From Prauserella salsuginis (GTDB lineage: Bacteria; Actinomycetota; Actinomycetes; Mycobacteriales; Pseudonocardiaceae): 64,000 nt of DNA. Where the stretch lies: NCBI RefSeq assembly GCF_024648885.1, contig NZ_JANBBF010000011.1:248001-312000 (forward strand). The letters run 5' to 3'. The notes under the pieces were generated by a model. That model did no database searches and was not told the DNA's origin. It was given only the letters and a program-made list of their open reading frames with translations. Of this stretch, positions 8,522-17,486 are shown piece by piece (position 1 is the first letter of the stretch; each line of letters starts with the position of its first letter). Position numbers and translations under genes: made by a program.

Positions 8522-9708
8522 GGCTTCCTCACACTCCATTGCGTTACAGCGCGGGCGGGGCTCCACCCGGTCAGGCCGCCCAGCGGTGCGGCGCGTTCGA
8601 CGGAGATCCTGGTCAGTTCGCCGCCGCGGTCGGCGTACCGGGCCGCCAGTGCCTGTTCGGCCTCGAGCGTCACGCCGTGGGCCACCAGTCTGCCGCCGGA
8701 GCGGAGGGCATCCCAGCAGGCGGTCAGCACGCCGACGCCCGCGACACCGCCGCCGACGAACACCGCGTCGGGGGTGTCCAGACCGGCGAGGGCGTCCGGG
8801 GCGCTGCCGGTGACGACCTCGATGTCCGGGACACCCAGGCCGGCTGCGTTACGGGCGATGCGCTCGGCCCGTTCGGGGCGGGATTCCACGGCCACGGCCC
8901 GGTTGGCGGGGTGCGCGCGGCACCATTCGACCGCGACGCTGCCCGCACCGGCGCCGACGTCCCACAGCAGTTCCCCGGGCGTCGGGGCGAGCCGGGCGAG
9001 TGCGCTGGCCCGTAGGTCGCGCTTGGTGAGCTGGCCGTCGTGGTCGAACGCCTCGTCGGGCAGTCCCGCCAGCAGCGAGTACGCCGCTCCGGCGCAGGTG
9101 ATCGCGACGACGTTGAGCGGCGCGCCGGGTGGGTGCGGCCAGTCGCGTGCGGTGCCGTCGAGGCGGCGTTCCTCGGCCGAGCCCAGGTTCTCCAGGACGG
9201 TCAGGGTGCTGTCCCCGAAGCCGTGATCGGCCAGGAGGGCGGCAAGGGTCGCCGGGGTGTCGGCGCCGGAACTGAGCACGAGCAACCGCCTGCCGGGAGC
9301 CAGCGCGCGGAGCACCTTGCGGGCGTCCCGGCCGACGGCGCTGACGACGTCGGTCTCCTCGGCGGTCCAGCCCAGCCGCGCGCGGGCGAGGGTGACCGAC
9401 GACACCGCGGGGACGATCCGCACGGCGTCGGCGCCGAGCCTGCGGATCAACGTGCCGCCGATGCCCGACAGCAGCGGATCCCCGCTGGCGAGCACGCCGA
9501 CGCGCCGCCCGGCCAGTTCCGCGAGGACGTCGTCGAGCGCGGGCAGCAGCGGACTGGGCCACGGCCGTTTCTCGTACGGGCCGTCGGGGACCAGGTCCAG
9601 CTGCCGGGGCCCGCCGAGCAGCACGTCGCACGTCTCGAGCTCCGCGCGGGAAGCCGGTGGCAGTGCCTGCCAGCCGTCCGCGCCGATACCCACCACGGTG
9701 ATTGTCAC
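8518..9708 (-). CDS. cobL: Precorrin-6Y C5,15-methyltransferase (decarboxylating) CobL
   Basis: Fused CbiE-CbiT enzyme that methylates C5 and C15 and decarboxylates the acetate side chain of precorrin-6B. 396 residues. The N-terminal CbiE half contains TVVGIGADGWQALPP and the SGDPLLSGIGG pocket. The C-terminal CbiT half carries the SAM site LLWDVGAGAGSVAVEW at about 245-260 and AVFVGGGVAG. The GTG start has no visible Shine-Dalgarno sequence, so the mRNA may be leaderless. It is first in the minus-strand unit cobL-cobM-(dedA) and starts about 60 bp from the divergent riboswitch. Confidence 0.94.
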   Translation of the reverse strand: MTITVVGIGADGWQALPPASRAELETCDVLLGGPRQLDLVPDGPYEKRPWPSPLLPALDDVLAELAGRRVGVLASGDPLLSGIGGTLIRRLGADAVRIVPAVSSVTLARARLGWTAEETDVVSAVGRDARKVLRALAPGRRLLVLSSGADTPATLAALLADHGFGDSTLTVLENLGSAEERRLDGTARDWPHPPGAPLNVVAITCAGAAYSLLAGLPDEAFDHDGQLTKRDLRASALARLAPTPGELLWDVGAGAGSVAVEWCRAHPANRAVAVESRPERAERIARNAAGLGVPDIEVVTGSAPDALAGLDTPDAVFVGGGVAGVGVLTACWDALRSGGRLVAHGVTLEAEQALAARYADRGGELTRISVERAAPLGGLTGWSPARAVTQWSVRKP

Positions 9709-9771
9709 GTCTGGTCACGGTAGTTGTGTTGCGGCGAACACCCGAGGGCGGTGGAACATGTGCGATGATGC

Positions 9772-9864
9772 CCACCGAAGCGGTCGCCGTGGAACCCGGT
9801 GCGAATCCGGGACGGTCCCGCCACTGTGACCGGCCGGAAGGCCGGGAAGTCAGAGCTTCGGTGG
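9772..9864 (+). promoter_or_regulatory. Cobalamin (B12) riboswitch
   Basis: The conserved B12-box core is present (GGTGCGAATCC, then CGGTCCCGCCACTGTGAC). A perfect 10-bp closing helix pairs CCACCGAAGC (9772-9781) with GCTTCGGTGG (9855-9864). The expression platform runs from 9865 to the Shine-Dalgarno AGGGAG (9922-9927) and the ATG at 9933. In known examples adenosylcobalamin binding represses the downstream genes, here chlID-cobO-cobB-cobC. Confidence 0.93.
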
Positions 9865-9932
9865 CCGCGGAGTGCTTGCGTGGTGTGAAACCCGGTGGGC
9901 GTGGAAACCCGCCGTCGAGCAAGGGAGTCTGC

Positions 9933-12032
9933 ATGCGGCCGTACCCGTTCACGGCAGTCGTCGGAATGGGCGAACTGCGCCTGGCGCTCCTGCTGTGCAC
10001 CATCTCACCCTCGATCGGCGGGGTGCTGGTGCGCGGGGAGAAGGGCACGGCGAAATCCACCATGGTGCGCGCTCTCGCGGGGCTGCTGCCCGATGTGGAC
10101 GTCGTCGACGGGTGCCGGTTCTCGTGCGACCCGGCGGCACCCGACCCCTCGTGCCCGGACGGTCCACACCGGACGGTCTCCTCGTCCCAGCGGCCCGCGC
10201 GGCTGGTGGAACTGCCCGTCGGCGCCGCCGAGGAGCGGGTCGTCGGTTCGCTCGACCTGGAACGTGCGCTGCGCGACGGTGTCACCGACTTCCAGCCCGG
10301 CCTACTGGCGGGCGCGCACCGCGGGATGCTCTACGTCGACGAGGTCAACCTGCTGCACGACCACCTGGTCGACACGCTGCTCGACGCGGCGGCGATGGGC
10401 CGGGTGACCGTCGAACGGGAGGGCGCGTCCGTGTCGCACGCGGCGCGGTTCGTCCTCATCGGAACGATGAACCCCGAGGAAGGCGAACTGCGGCCGCAGC
10501 TGCTGGACCGGTTCGGGCTGACCGTCGAGGTCTCCTCGAGCAGGGACGCCGCCGAGCGGGTCGAGGTCGTACGACGGCGGCTCGCCTACGAATCCGATCC
10601 GGACGCCTTCGCTGCGGGGTATGCCGACGAGGACGCCGCGCTGGCCGCCGAGATCGCCGCGGCGCGCAAACTGTTGCCGTCGGTGGAGCTGACCGACGAT
10701 GCGCTGCTGCAGATCGCCGAGGTGTGCGCCGCGTTCGAGGTCGACGGCATGCGGGCCGACATCGTCACGGCTCGCACCGCCGCGGCGCACGCGGCCTGGT
10801 GCGGCCGCACGGATGTGTCCACAGAGGACATCCGCGTCGCGGCGCGGCTGGCCCTGCCGCACCGCCGCAGGCGCAACCCGTTCGACGCGCCCGGTATCGA
10901 CTCCGAACAGCTGGAACAGGCCCTGCAGGACGCCCAGCCACCGGAGGACGACCCCGACCCCGACCCCGACGGCGACGACTCTGACGACGGCGGTGACGGC
11001 GGTCCGGAGGGCCCTGACGACGGTGGCCCTGAGGACGGCCCCGATGACGACGGCCCCGATGGCGACGGCCCAGGAGGGGGCGCGCCAGGACCGCGACAGG
11101 ACAACGAGGACGCGGGGCAAGTCGACGGAAACCCGCATCAGGGTGACCGGAAACCGCGATCCGGCGATACGGACACGGGGAGCGAGGACGGCGCGGCACC
11201 GCGTACGGAGCAGCGGGCCGGGACGGACACCCCGTACCGCGCGAAGCTGTTCACCGTCGACGGCACCGGTGCGGGCTCGGACGGCAGGCGTTCCCGCGCG
11301 GAAGGGGAGCGGGGCCGGATCGTCGGCGTCCGCCCCGACGGCACGCGCAGCGGATCGCCGCACCTCGTCGCCACGTTGCGCGCTGCGGCCCGGCACCGGC
11401 CGCGGCGCGGCCCGCGCGCCGACGGTGCCGGCCCGGTCGTACTGCCCCGTGACCTGCGGTTCGCCCGGCGGGAGGGCAAGGAGGGCAACCTCGTCCTGTT
11501 GTGCGTCGACGCGTCCGGCTCGATGGGGTCGAAGGCCCGCATCCGTGAGGTGAAGACCGCCGTCCTGTCGCTGCTGCTGGACGCCTACCAGCGGCGTGAC
11601 AAGGTCGGGCTGGTCACGTTCCGCGCGTCCGAGGCCGCGGTGGCGTTGCCGCCGACCAGCAGTGTCGACGTCGCCGCCGCGCGGCTGGAGCAGCTGCCGA
11701 CCGGTGGGCGCACCCCGCTCGCCGAAGGGCTGACCCGCGCCGCCGAGGTGCTGCGGGTCGAGGCGCTACGCGACGGCGATCGCCGGCCGCTGCTGGTGGT
11801 GGTGACCGACGGGCGGGCGACGAGCGGGCCCGAGGCGCTCGAGCGGGCGCACACCGCCGCGGACGGTCTGGCACGCATCGGGGTGTCCACTGTGGTCATG
11901 GACTGTGAGACCGGCCGCATGCGGCTCGGCCTGGCGAAGACCCTCGCAGGCAGGCTCGGCGCGGAGCACGTGGCCGTCGGGGACGTGGCTGCGGAGAAGC
12001 TGACCGACGAGGTGAAACGGAGGGCGGCCTGA
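9933..12032 (+). CDS. Cobaltochelatase-associated ChlI/ChlD-type AAA+ and VWA protein
   Basis: Fused AAA+ ATPase and von Willebrand A subunit of the magnesium-chelatase type. In actinobacteria such proteins are thought to work with CobN for cobalt insertion. The start ATG follows AGGGAG with 5-base spacing; the longer in-frame reading runs through the riboswitch and is rejected. 699 residues: Walker A GEKGTAKST at about 36-44, Walker B LYVDEVNLL at about 132, and an acidic low-complexity linker (about 328-440, Asp/Gly/Pro-rich). The VWA domain has the MIDAS motif DASGSMG at about 526 and a TDGRATSG block. It is first in the riboswitch operon and its stop overlaps the cobO start. No cobN lies in the window. 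Confidence 0.9.
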   Translation: MRPYPFTAVVGMGELRLALLLCTISPSIGGVLVRGEKGTAKSTMVRALAGLLPDVDVVDGCRFSCDPAAPDPSCPDGPHRTVSSSQRPARLVELPVGAAEERVVGSLDLERALRDGVTDFQPGLLAGAHRGMLYVDEVNLLHDHLVDTLLDAAAMGRVTVEREGASVSHAARFVLIGTMNPEEGELRPQLLDRFGLTVEVSSSRDAAERVEVVRRRLAYESDPDAFAAGYADEDAALAAEIAAARKLLPSVELTDDALLQIAEVCAAFEVDGMRADIVTARTAAAHAAWCGRTDVSTEDIRVAARLALPHRRRRNPFDAPGIDSEQLEQALQDAQPPEDDPDPDPDGDDSDDGGDGGPEGPDDGGPEDGPDDDGPDGDGPGGGAPGPRQDNEDAGQVDGNPHQGDRKPRSGDTDTGSEDGAAPRTEQRAGTDTPYRAKLFTVDGTGAGSDGRRSRAEGERGRIVGVRPDGTRSGSPHLVATLRAAARHRPRRGPRADGAGPVVLPRDLRFARREGKEGNLVLLCVDASGSMGSKARIREVKTAVLSLLLDAYQRRDKVGLVTFRASEAAVALPPTSSVDVAAARLEQLPTGGRTPLAEGLTRAAEVLRVEALRDGDRRPLLVVVTDGRATSGPEALERAHTAADGLARIGVSTVVMDCETGRMRLGLAKTLAGRLGAEHVAVGDVAAEKLTDEVKRRAA

Positions 12033-12634
12033 TGCCGCAGGGAAAGCCGGCCGTGGTGCCGGACGACGGACTGACGACGCGGCAGCGGCGGAACCGGCCC
12101 ATCGTGGCCGTCCACACAGGACCGATGAAGGGCAAGTCCACGGCGGCGTTCGGCATGGCGCTGCGGGCGTGGAACCAGGGCTGGAACATCGGTGTGTTCC
12201 AGTTCGTCAAGTCGGCCAAATGGCGGGTGGGCGAGGAGAACGCGCTGCGCACGCTCGGTGAGACCGGCCAGGGCGGGCCCGTCGAGTGGCACAAGATGGG
12301 CGAGGGCTGGAGCTGGTCCCGTAAGAAGGGCACCGACGAGGATCACGCCGAGAACGCCCGTGAGGGTTGGGCGGAGATCAAGCGCAGGCTCGCCGAGGAG
12401 ACGCACGACTTCTACGTGCTCGACGAGTTCACCTACCCGCTGCACTGGGGCTGGGTCGACGTCGACGACGTGGTGGAGACGCTGCGCACCCGGCCCGGCC
12501 GGCAGCACGTGGTGATCACCGGCCGCAACGCCCCGCAGCCACTCGTGGAGGCGGCCGACCTGGTCGCCGAGATGTCGAAGGTCGCGCACCCGATGGACGC
12601 CGGGCAAAAGGGTCAGCGGGGCATCGAGTGGTAG
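12032..12634 (+). CDS. cobO: Cob(I)yrinic acid a,c-diamide adenosyltransferase CobO
   Basis: ATP:corrinoid adenosyltransferase (CobA/CobO family) that attaches the 5'-deoxyadenosyl group to cob(I)alamin-type corrinoids. 200 residues, usual length. P-loop HTGPMKGKSTAAFGMA at about 29-44, the VFQFVKSAKWRVGE strand, and YVLDEFTYPLHWGW with the acidic residue of the metal site are all present. It ends in the typical GQKGQRGIEW. The ATG overlaps the preceding TGA by one base, and the stop lies inside the cobB start region, so translation is coupled along the operon. Confidence 0.95.
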   Translation: MPQGKPAVVPDDGLTTRQRRNRPIVAVHTGPMKGKSTAAFGMALRAWNQGWNIGVFQFVKSAKWRVGEENALRTLGETGQGGPVEWHKMGEGWSWSRKKGTDEDHAENAREGWAEIKRRLAEETHDFYVLDEFTYPLHWGWVDVDDVVETLRTRPGRQHVVITGRNAPQPLVEAADLVAEMSKVAHPMDAGQKGQRGIEW

Positions 12635-13968
12635 CCCGCGTCGTCATCGCCGCGCCCGGTTCGGGGCACGGCAAGACGACCGTCGCGACCGGGTTGATGG
12701 CGGCGCTCCGTTCCCGCGGCACCGCGGTGTCCGGGCACAAGGTCGGCCCCGATTTCATCGACCCGAGTTATCACGCCATGGCCACCGGGCGGCCCGCGCG
12801 CAATCTGGACCCGTTCCTGCAGGGGGAGCACCGGGTCGTGCCGCTGCTGCAGCACGGGTCGAGCGGAGCCGACGTCGCGGTGATCGAAGGCGTGATGGGC
12901 CTGTTCGACGGTGCGCTCGGCACCGACGGCTACGCCTCGACGGCGCACGTCGCGCGGCTGGTCGACGCGCCGGTGGTACTGGTGGTCGATGCCAGCGCGG
13001 CGAGCCGGAGCGTCGCGGCGTTGGTGCTGGGGTTCGCACGTTACGACCCGGACATCGAGCTCGCGGGCGTGATCCTCAACAAGCTCGGGTCGCAGCGGCA
13101 CGAGGACGAGATCCGCGGGGCACTCGCGCCGACGGGCATCCCCGTGCTGGGTGCGCTGCGGCGCAGCGACGACATCCACGCACCGAGCAGGCACCTCGGA
13201 CTCGTCCCCGCGGGGGAACGGGAGACCGACGCGCGGGAACTGCTGCCGAAGCTGGCCGACTGGATCGCGGGCGGAGTCGACCTCGACGCCGTGGTGCGGG
13301 TCGCGCGCGGAGCGCGGCGGTTGACGGAGGCGCCGTGGTCGCCGGGTCCGGTCCACAGTGGACCACGTGCCGTGGTGGCAGCCGCGGCGGGTGAGGCGTT
13401 CACGTTCCGGTACACCGAGACTGTCGAACTGCTCGCAACCCACGGCGTCGACGTCGTGGACTTCGACCCGTTGCGGGACGAGGAGCTGCCGCCCGAGTGC
13501 GCCGGCATGTACTTCGGTGGCGGGTTCCCCGAGGCACACCTCGAGCAGCTGTCGGCGAACGAGCCGTTGCGTACCGCGATCGGTGACGCTGTCGCGGACG
13601 GCATGCCTGCGGTCGCCGAATGTGCGGGCCTGCTGTACCTGTGCCGGGAGCTGGACGGGCTGCCGATGGTCGGCGCGCTCGACGCGACGGCCCGCATGAC
13701 CCGGCGGGGAGCCCTCGGTTACCGGACGGCGACCGCGGCGTGCGACAACGTCCTCGCCGCCGACGGCGACACGGCGCGTGGGCACGAGTTTCATCGCACC
13801 GTCGTCGAACCGCGGGCGGGCGCGACGGCCGCGTGGCGCTGGAACGGCGAGCCGGAGGGGTTCGCGACCCCGACCCTGCACGCGTCCTACCTGCACGTCC
13901 ACTGGGCGGGACATCCCGAGCTGGCACGCGCCTTCGCGGGCGCGGTGCATCGGAGGGCAGGCCGATGA
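12628..13968 (+). CDS. cobB: Cobyrinate a,c-diamide synthase CobB/CbiA
   Basis: Glutamine-dependent amidation of the a and c side chains of cobyrinic (or hydrogenobyrinic) acid. The GTG start at 12628 overlaps the end of cobO and begins directly with VVARVVIAAPGSGHGKTT, the P-loop of the ATP-binding synthetase domain. 446 residues. The C-terminal glutaminase domain holds MYFGGGFPEAHLEQLS and the nucleophile in AVAECAGLLYL at about residue 331. HEFHRT near residue 390 and the late HASYLHVHW fit the glutaminase His. Third gene of the riboswitch operon. Confidence 0.94.
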   Translation: MVARVVIAAPGSGHGKTTVATGLMAALRSRGTAVSGHKVGPDFIDPSYHAMATGRPARNLDPFLQGEHRVVPLLQHGSSGADVAVIEGVMGLFDGALGTDGYASTAHVARLVDAPVVLVVDASAASRSVAALVLGFARYDPDIELAGVILNKLGSQRHEDEIRGALAPTGIPVLGALRRSDDIHAPSRHLGLVPAGERETDARELLPKLADWIAGGVDLDAVVRVARGARRLTEAPWSPGPVHSGPRAVVAAAAGEAFTFRYTETVELLATHGVDVVDFDPLRDEELPPECAGMYFGGGFPEAHLEQLSANEPLRTAIGDAVADGMPAVAECAGLLYLCRELDGLPMVGALDATARMTRRGALGYRTATAACDNVLAADGDTARGHEFHRTVVEPRAGATAAWRWNGEPEGFATPTLHASYLHVHWAGHPELARAFAGAVHRRAGR

Positions 13969-15014
13969 GCAGCGGCGAGCGCACCGAAAGCGAGAACGAT
14001 GCCCGCGACATCGACCTGTGGCATCACGGCGACCGTGAGGTCGGTGACGGACTGGTCGACCTCGCGGTGAACGTTCGCGTGCCGCAGCCGCCGGAGTGGC
14101 TGCTGGCCGAACTGCGCGACAGTCTGTCGGCTGTCGCCGCCTATCCCGACGTGGCCGGTGCCACCGAGGCGATCGCGGCCCGGCACGGCCGCCGCCCCGA
14201 GGACGTGCTGCCGACCGCGGGCGGCGCCGAGGCGTTCACGCTGCTGGCACGGGCGTGGCCGGTGCGCAGGCCGGTCGTCGTGCATCCGCAGTTCACCGAG
14301 CCGGAGGCGGCGCTGCTCGCCGCGGGACACGACGTGACGCGCGTCGAGCTGCCCGAGTCCGGCGGGTTCGCGCTCGACGGCGACCCGGTGCCCGCCGACG
14401 CCGATCTGGTGTTCGTGGGCAACCCGACGAACCCCACGTCGGTGCTGCATCCCGCGTCGTCGATTCGCGCGCTGGCTCGGCCAGGCAGGCTGGTCGTGGT
14501 CGACGAGGCGTTCCTCGACGCGGTGCCCGGTGAGCCCGAGAGCCTGGCAGCAGCGCGGATCCCGGGGATCGTCGTGGTGCGCAGCCTGACGAAGACGTGG
14601 GGCATCGCCGGGCTGCGCGCGGGATACGTCCTCGCCGAGCCCGCCGTCGTCGAGCGACTGCGCGGGCTGCAGCCGCCGTGGTCGGTGTCGACCCCTGCGG
14701 CCGTGGCGATGGCGGCGTGCAGCAGGCCCGGCGCCGTTGCCGAGGCGGAGGCGCTGGCCCGCGAGGCCGAGGCCGACCGCGACCGGCTGGTCGCCCGGCT
14801 GCGGGACCTCGGCGTCCACGTGGCCGGCACGCCGCGGGCACCGTTCGTGCTGGTGCGCGTGCCGGACGGCGAGAAGATCCGCCTGGCGCTGCGCGAGGCG
14901 GGTTACGCCGTGCGGCGCGCGGACACGTTCCCCGGGCTCGGACCGGACTGGCTGCGCATCGCCGTACGCTCCGACATGAACGGCTTCCTCGACGCGTTGG
15001 CCGCCCTGCTCTGA
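13965..15014 (+). CDS. cobC: CobC/CobD-type PLP aminotransferase-fold enzyme
   Basis: Fold-type I PLP enzyme placed in the B12 operon. Homologues are annotated CobC or threonine-phosphate decarboxylase, supplying the aminopropanol phosphate linker. The ATG overlaps the cobB stop (ATGA). 349 residues. Substrate-side motif VGNPTNPTSVLHP at about 148, cofactor Asp in LVVVDEAFLD at about 181, Schiff-base lysine in RSLTKTWGIAGLRAGY at about 209, and the carboxylate-binding arginine in WLRIAVR near the end. Decarboxylase and aminotransferase roles cannot be told apart from sequence alone. Three bases after the stop, an array of 21-bp repeats begins. Confidence 0.87.
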   Translation: MSSGERTESENDARDIDLWHHGDREVGDGLVDLAVNVRVPQPPEWLLAELRDSLSAVAAYPDVAGATEAIAARHGRRPEDVLPTAGGAEAFTLLARAWPVRRPVVVHPQFTEPEAALLAAGHDVTRVELPESGGFALDGDPVPADADLVFVGNPTNPTSVLHPASSIRALARPGRLVVVDEAFLDAVPGEPESLAAARIPGIVVVRSLTKTWGIAGLRAGYVLAEPAVVERLRGLQPPWSVSTPAAVAMAACSRPGAVAEAEALAREAEADRDRLVARLRDLGVHVAGTPRAPFVLVRVPDGEKIRLALREAGYAVRRADTFPGLGPDWLRIAVRSDMNGFLDALAALL

Positions 15015-15016
15015 CC

Positions 15017-15094
15017 CGCGTGTTCTGCACCCAGACGCGCGTGTTCTGCACCCGGACGCGCGTGTTCTGCACCCAGACGCGCGTGTTCTGCGCC
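15017..15094. repeat. 21-bp intergenic tandem repeat, locus 1
   Basis: Four head-to-tail units starting at 15017, 15038, 15059 and 15080 (the last cut short), each beginning CGCGTGTTCTGC on the plus strand with the remaining bases ACCC(A/G)GACG-like. The complement reads CAGAACACGCG, the same core as at the three other loci in this window. No spacer separates the units, so this is not CRISPR. A 35-bp stretch at 15244-15279 repeats an 18-bp unit (CTCCTCAACGCCGCGCTG) twice. The rest of 15095-15323 shows no gene. Confidence 0.9.
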
Positions 15095-15323
15095 CGCCCG
15101 TCGCCCGACCACCACCCCCAGCGTCGCGCTGCACGCGCGACTGCTGCGTCCTCCCGCGTGTTCCGCACCCGGACGCGTCGTCGGCCCCCGCACCCGCGAG
15201 GGCGCTGCCGCGCGACTGCGCCCACCCGTCGACCCGGCTACCACTCCTCAACGCCGCGCTGCTCCTCAACGCCGCGCTGCCGCGCGACGGCGTGGTCGGG
15301 TGCGCCGCGTCCGGGCGGCGCGG

Positions 15324-16214
15324 TCACCGGACGAGGGCGAGCTGCCGGGACTGGGCGACCAGCACGCCGGCCGAGTCCCAGATCTCGAAGTCTTCCTCGT
15401 GGTAGCCGCCGGACAGGTGCCTGGTGAACGCGCGGCAGGTGAGCCATCCCGGCGCGGGCCTGGCGCGCATGTGGACGGTCAGTTCGATCGTCGACGACCC
15501 GCCGACACCCAGGTCCAGCACGACCGGCGCCGCCGCGTCGACGAGCATGGCGAGGGCCGTCGTGTCGGCCGCGCGCCCGTCGGCGAACCGCAGCCAGAAC
15601 TCGGAGACCGGATTCCGCGACGGTGTGCCGTACCAGAAGCCGGGAACCCGGTCGAGCCGGTAGTCGACGCGTGCGGCGAGGGTGACGCCAGGCTGCTCGC
15701 TCAGCGTCAACGGATCCGTGCAGCTGTCAGGGTCGGCCAGCGCGGGAGCGGTGTTGTCGAACGCGGCTGTGTTGTGGGGCGCGGCTGTGTTGTGGGGAGC
15801 GGCTGTGTCGTGGGAGGTAACCGTGTCGCCGGGCGCGGCCGTGCCGTTCGGCGCTGCCGGGTCCGGCATCCCGCCGAGATCAGCGTAGGTCGCCTGCGCG
15901 AGTACGACCGCACCGTCCTGCTGGGACAGCCGGGCACTGCCGGTCGCCGTCCTGCGGCCCTGTTTCACCACCTCGGTGGTGATCTCGGCCGGACCGGGTG
16001 TGCCGGGTCGCAGGAAGTGCGCCGACACCGCCAGCGGATCGGGCAGCGCTATCTGATCGCCGAGCGCCCGCACGCACAGTGCCAGCAGGTATCCGCCGTT
16101 GGCCACACCCTCGCGTATCACCCAGCGGTCCGAGACGGTCGTGGAGTAGTGGCCGTTCCCGGACGGGGTGACGGCGGTGTCGGTGTCGAACTCGGACGAT
16201 GCGGTCGTGGTCAT
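15324..16214 (-). CDS. Acyl-CoA thioesterase-like protein (double hotdog) with repeat linker
   Basis: 296-residue protein resembling TesB-type or 'thioesterase family' double-hotdog proteins. The start is the ATG after AAAAGGGGCG. N-terminal hotdog: RWVIREGVANGGYLLALCVRAL, HFLRPGTPGPAEI. C-terminal hotdog: VPGFWYGTPSRNPVSEFWLRFADG, PAPGWLTCRAFTRHLSGGYHEEDFEIWD and SRQLALVR at the end. The two halves are joined by a Pro/Ala/Thr/His-rich linker (about residues 118-158), where the hexapeptide AAPHNT is repeated because of an 18-bp tandem repeat. Substrate unknown. It converges on cobC but is not obviously tied to B12. Confidence 0.8.
   Translation of the reverse strand: MTTTASSEFDTDTAVTPSGNGHYSTTVSDRWVIREGVANGGYLLALCVRALGDQIALPDPLAVSAHFLRPGTPGPAEITTEVVKQGRRTATGSARLSQQDGAVVLAQATYADLGGMPDPAAPNGTAAPGDTVTSHDTAAPHNTAAPHNTAAFDNTAPALADPDSCTDPLTLSEQPGVTLAARVDYRLDRVPGFWYGTPSRNPVSEFWLRFADGRAADTTALAMLVDAAAPVVLDLGVGGSSTIELTVHMRARPAPGWLTCRAFTRHLSGGYHEEDFEIWDSAGVLVAQSRQLALVR
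15745..15860 (-). repeat. 18-bp tandem repeat in thioesterase linker
   Basis: Units around GGCGCGGCTGTGTTGTGG are repeated, with decayed copies beside them. They add AAPHNT-type hexapeptides between the two hotdog domains and keep the frame. Confidence 0.75.
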
Positions 16215-16658
16215 CGGCGCCCCTTTTTCGTCGTTGGCACCGATCATGCTGCCGGTCCAGGATGCGTGTCGATGACCTCCGAGGTAATGGTCCGGTGGCC
16301 GGGAGTCGCGTGCGGTCGCGGAGCCACCACGACTCCGGAGACGCGGCCGATCGCTGGAACGTGCTGTAGCCGGTGCGGTCATGGCACCACCGCGAGCCGG
16401 CGGGACCGGCCGGCGACGGGCCTACCGGGTGATCAGGGTGACGCTGTAGCGACGATCCACACGATCCGTCCCAGCCAGCCGACGGGGCCGAGTCTGCCGC
16501 AGCCGTCGCCTGCGCCCGGCACCGGAAGTCAGCCGCGGACGTGGCGGACGTTGACGACGACCGCGATCAGGCGAAAAACCGATTCCGCCCAGTCTGGCCT
16601 GAACGATGATGTTCACGTCGCCTGCTGGGGGAGTGTGTCCCAGGACGGCCCGTCGGGA
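16215..16658. other. Intergenic, no gene seen
   Basis: About 440 bp between the thioesterase start and the cobS stop, both on the minus strand. It must hold the thioesterase promoter. I see no convincing ORF, RNA gene or riboswitch. Short palindromes such as ACCTCCGAGGT occur but are not assignable. Confidence 0.4.
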
Positions 16659-17486
16659 TCAGATGCTCAGCACCAGCAGTGTGGCGGTCAGCGCGATCTC
16701 GACGCAGCCGCCCAGGACGTCGCCGGTGACCCCACCCAGTCTGCGTACGCACCGCAGGAGCACAGCGCCCGCCGCGCACCAGCCGGCCAGCGCGGCGACC
16801 GGGCCCTGCCACCACGCGACGGCCGGGTCGAACCCCGCCAGCACGGACAGCGCCGCTACCGTCAGCGCGACGGTAGCGGCGACCGGTACCGGTACCGCTC
16901 CGGCCACGGCGGCGCCCAGGCCCTCCGGCCGCGCCGACGGCACGAACCGCGTGCAGCACAGCGGCAGCACCACGCGGCTTGCGACCACGGCCACGACGAG
17001 GCCCGTGACACCGGCACCCGCCGCCACCACCCCGGCGAGGGCGCCGGTCTGGACGAGCAGGACCAGCACCAGCGTGGCGACGCCCGTCGGTCCGGCGTCG
17101 CCGCGGCGCATGATGTCGAGGGCGCGGTCGCGGTCGTAGGACGCGCTCAGGCCGTCGGCCGTGTCGGCCAGGCCGTCGAGATGCAGTCCGCGGGTCGCCA
17201 GTGCCACCGTGGCGAGCGCCAGTGCCGCCACGGCGAGTGCGGGCAGGCCGAGCAACCCGCCCAGCCAGACGACCACGCCGGCCCCCGCGGCGAGCGCCAG
17301 TCCCGCGAGCGGTGCCGTCGCCATGGCGATGCCGGCGACGCGGCGGTCGACCGTCCGGGGTGCGGGTACCGGCAACGCCGTCAGCGTGCCGAACGCCATG
17401 CGCAGGCCGTCGCCCGCTGCGTGCCCTGGTGCCGAACCTCCGCCGGAACCGGGAGCGATCCCACCCGCCTGGTCGTGCTCAGCCAA
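16659..17486 (-). CDS. cobS: Adenosylcobinamide-GDP ribazoletransferase CobS
   Basis: Membrane cobalamin synthase that joins adenosylcobinamide-GDP to alpha-ribazole. The conserved start region DGLRMAFGTLTALPVP lies about 25 residues in, so I choose a TTG at 17486 that overlaps the cobT stop by 8 bp. The next in-frame ATG (17399) would cut into that conserved segment. 275 residues, many hydrophobic helices, and the active-site signature LHLDGLADTADGL with RDRALDIMRRGDAGPTG. Last gene of cobU-cobT-cobS. Confidence 0.9.
   Translation of the reverse strand: MAEHDQAGGIAPGSGGGSAPGHAAGDGLRMAFGTLTALPVPAPRTVDRRVAGIAMATAPLAGLALAAGAGVVVWLGGLLGLPALAVAALALATVALATRGLHLDGLADTADGLSASYDRDRALDIMRRGDAGPTGVATLVLVLLVQTGALAGVVAAGAGVTGLVVAVVASRVVLPLCCTRFVPSARPEGLGAAVAGAVPVPVAATVALTVAALSVLAGFDPAVAWWQGPVAALAGWCAAGAVLLRCVRRLGGVTGDVLGGCVEIALTATLLVLSI

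Noticed and set aside
9702-9932. Longer N-terminus for the ChlID protein
   Set aside because: The extension translates the B12 riboswitch. The ATG at 9933 has the ribosome site and the family N-terminus.
15017-15094. CRISPR array
   Set aside because: The 21-bp units are directly adjacent with no unique spacers, and no cas genes are in the window.
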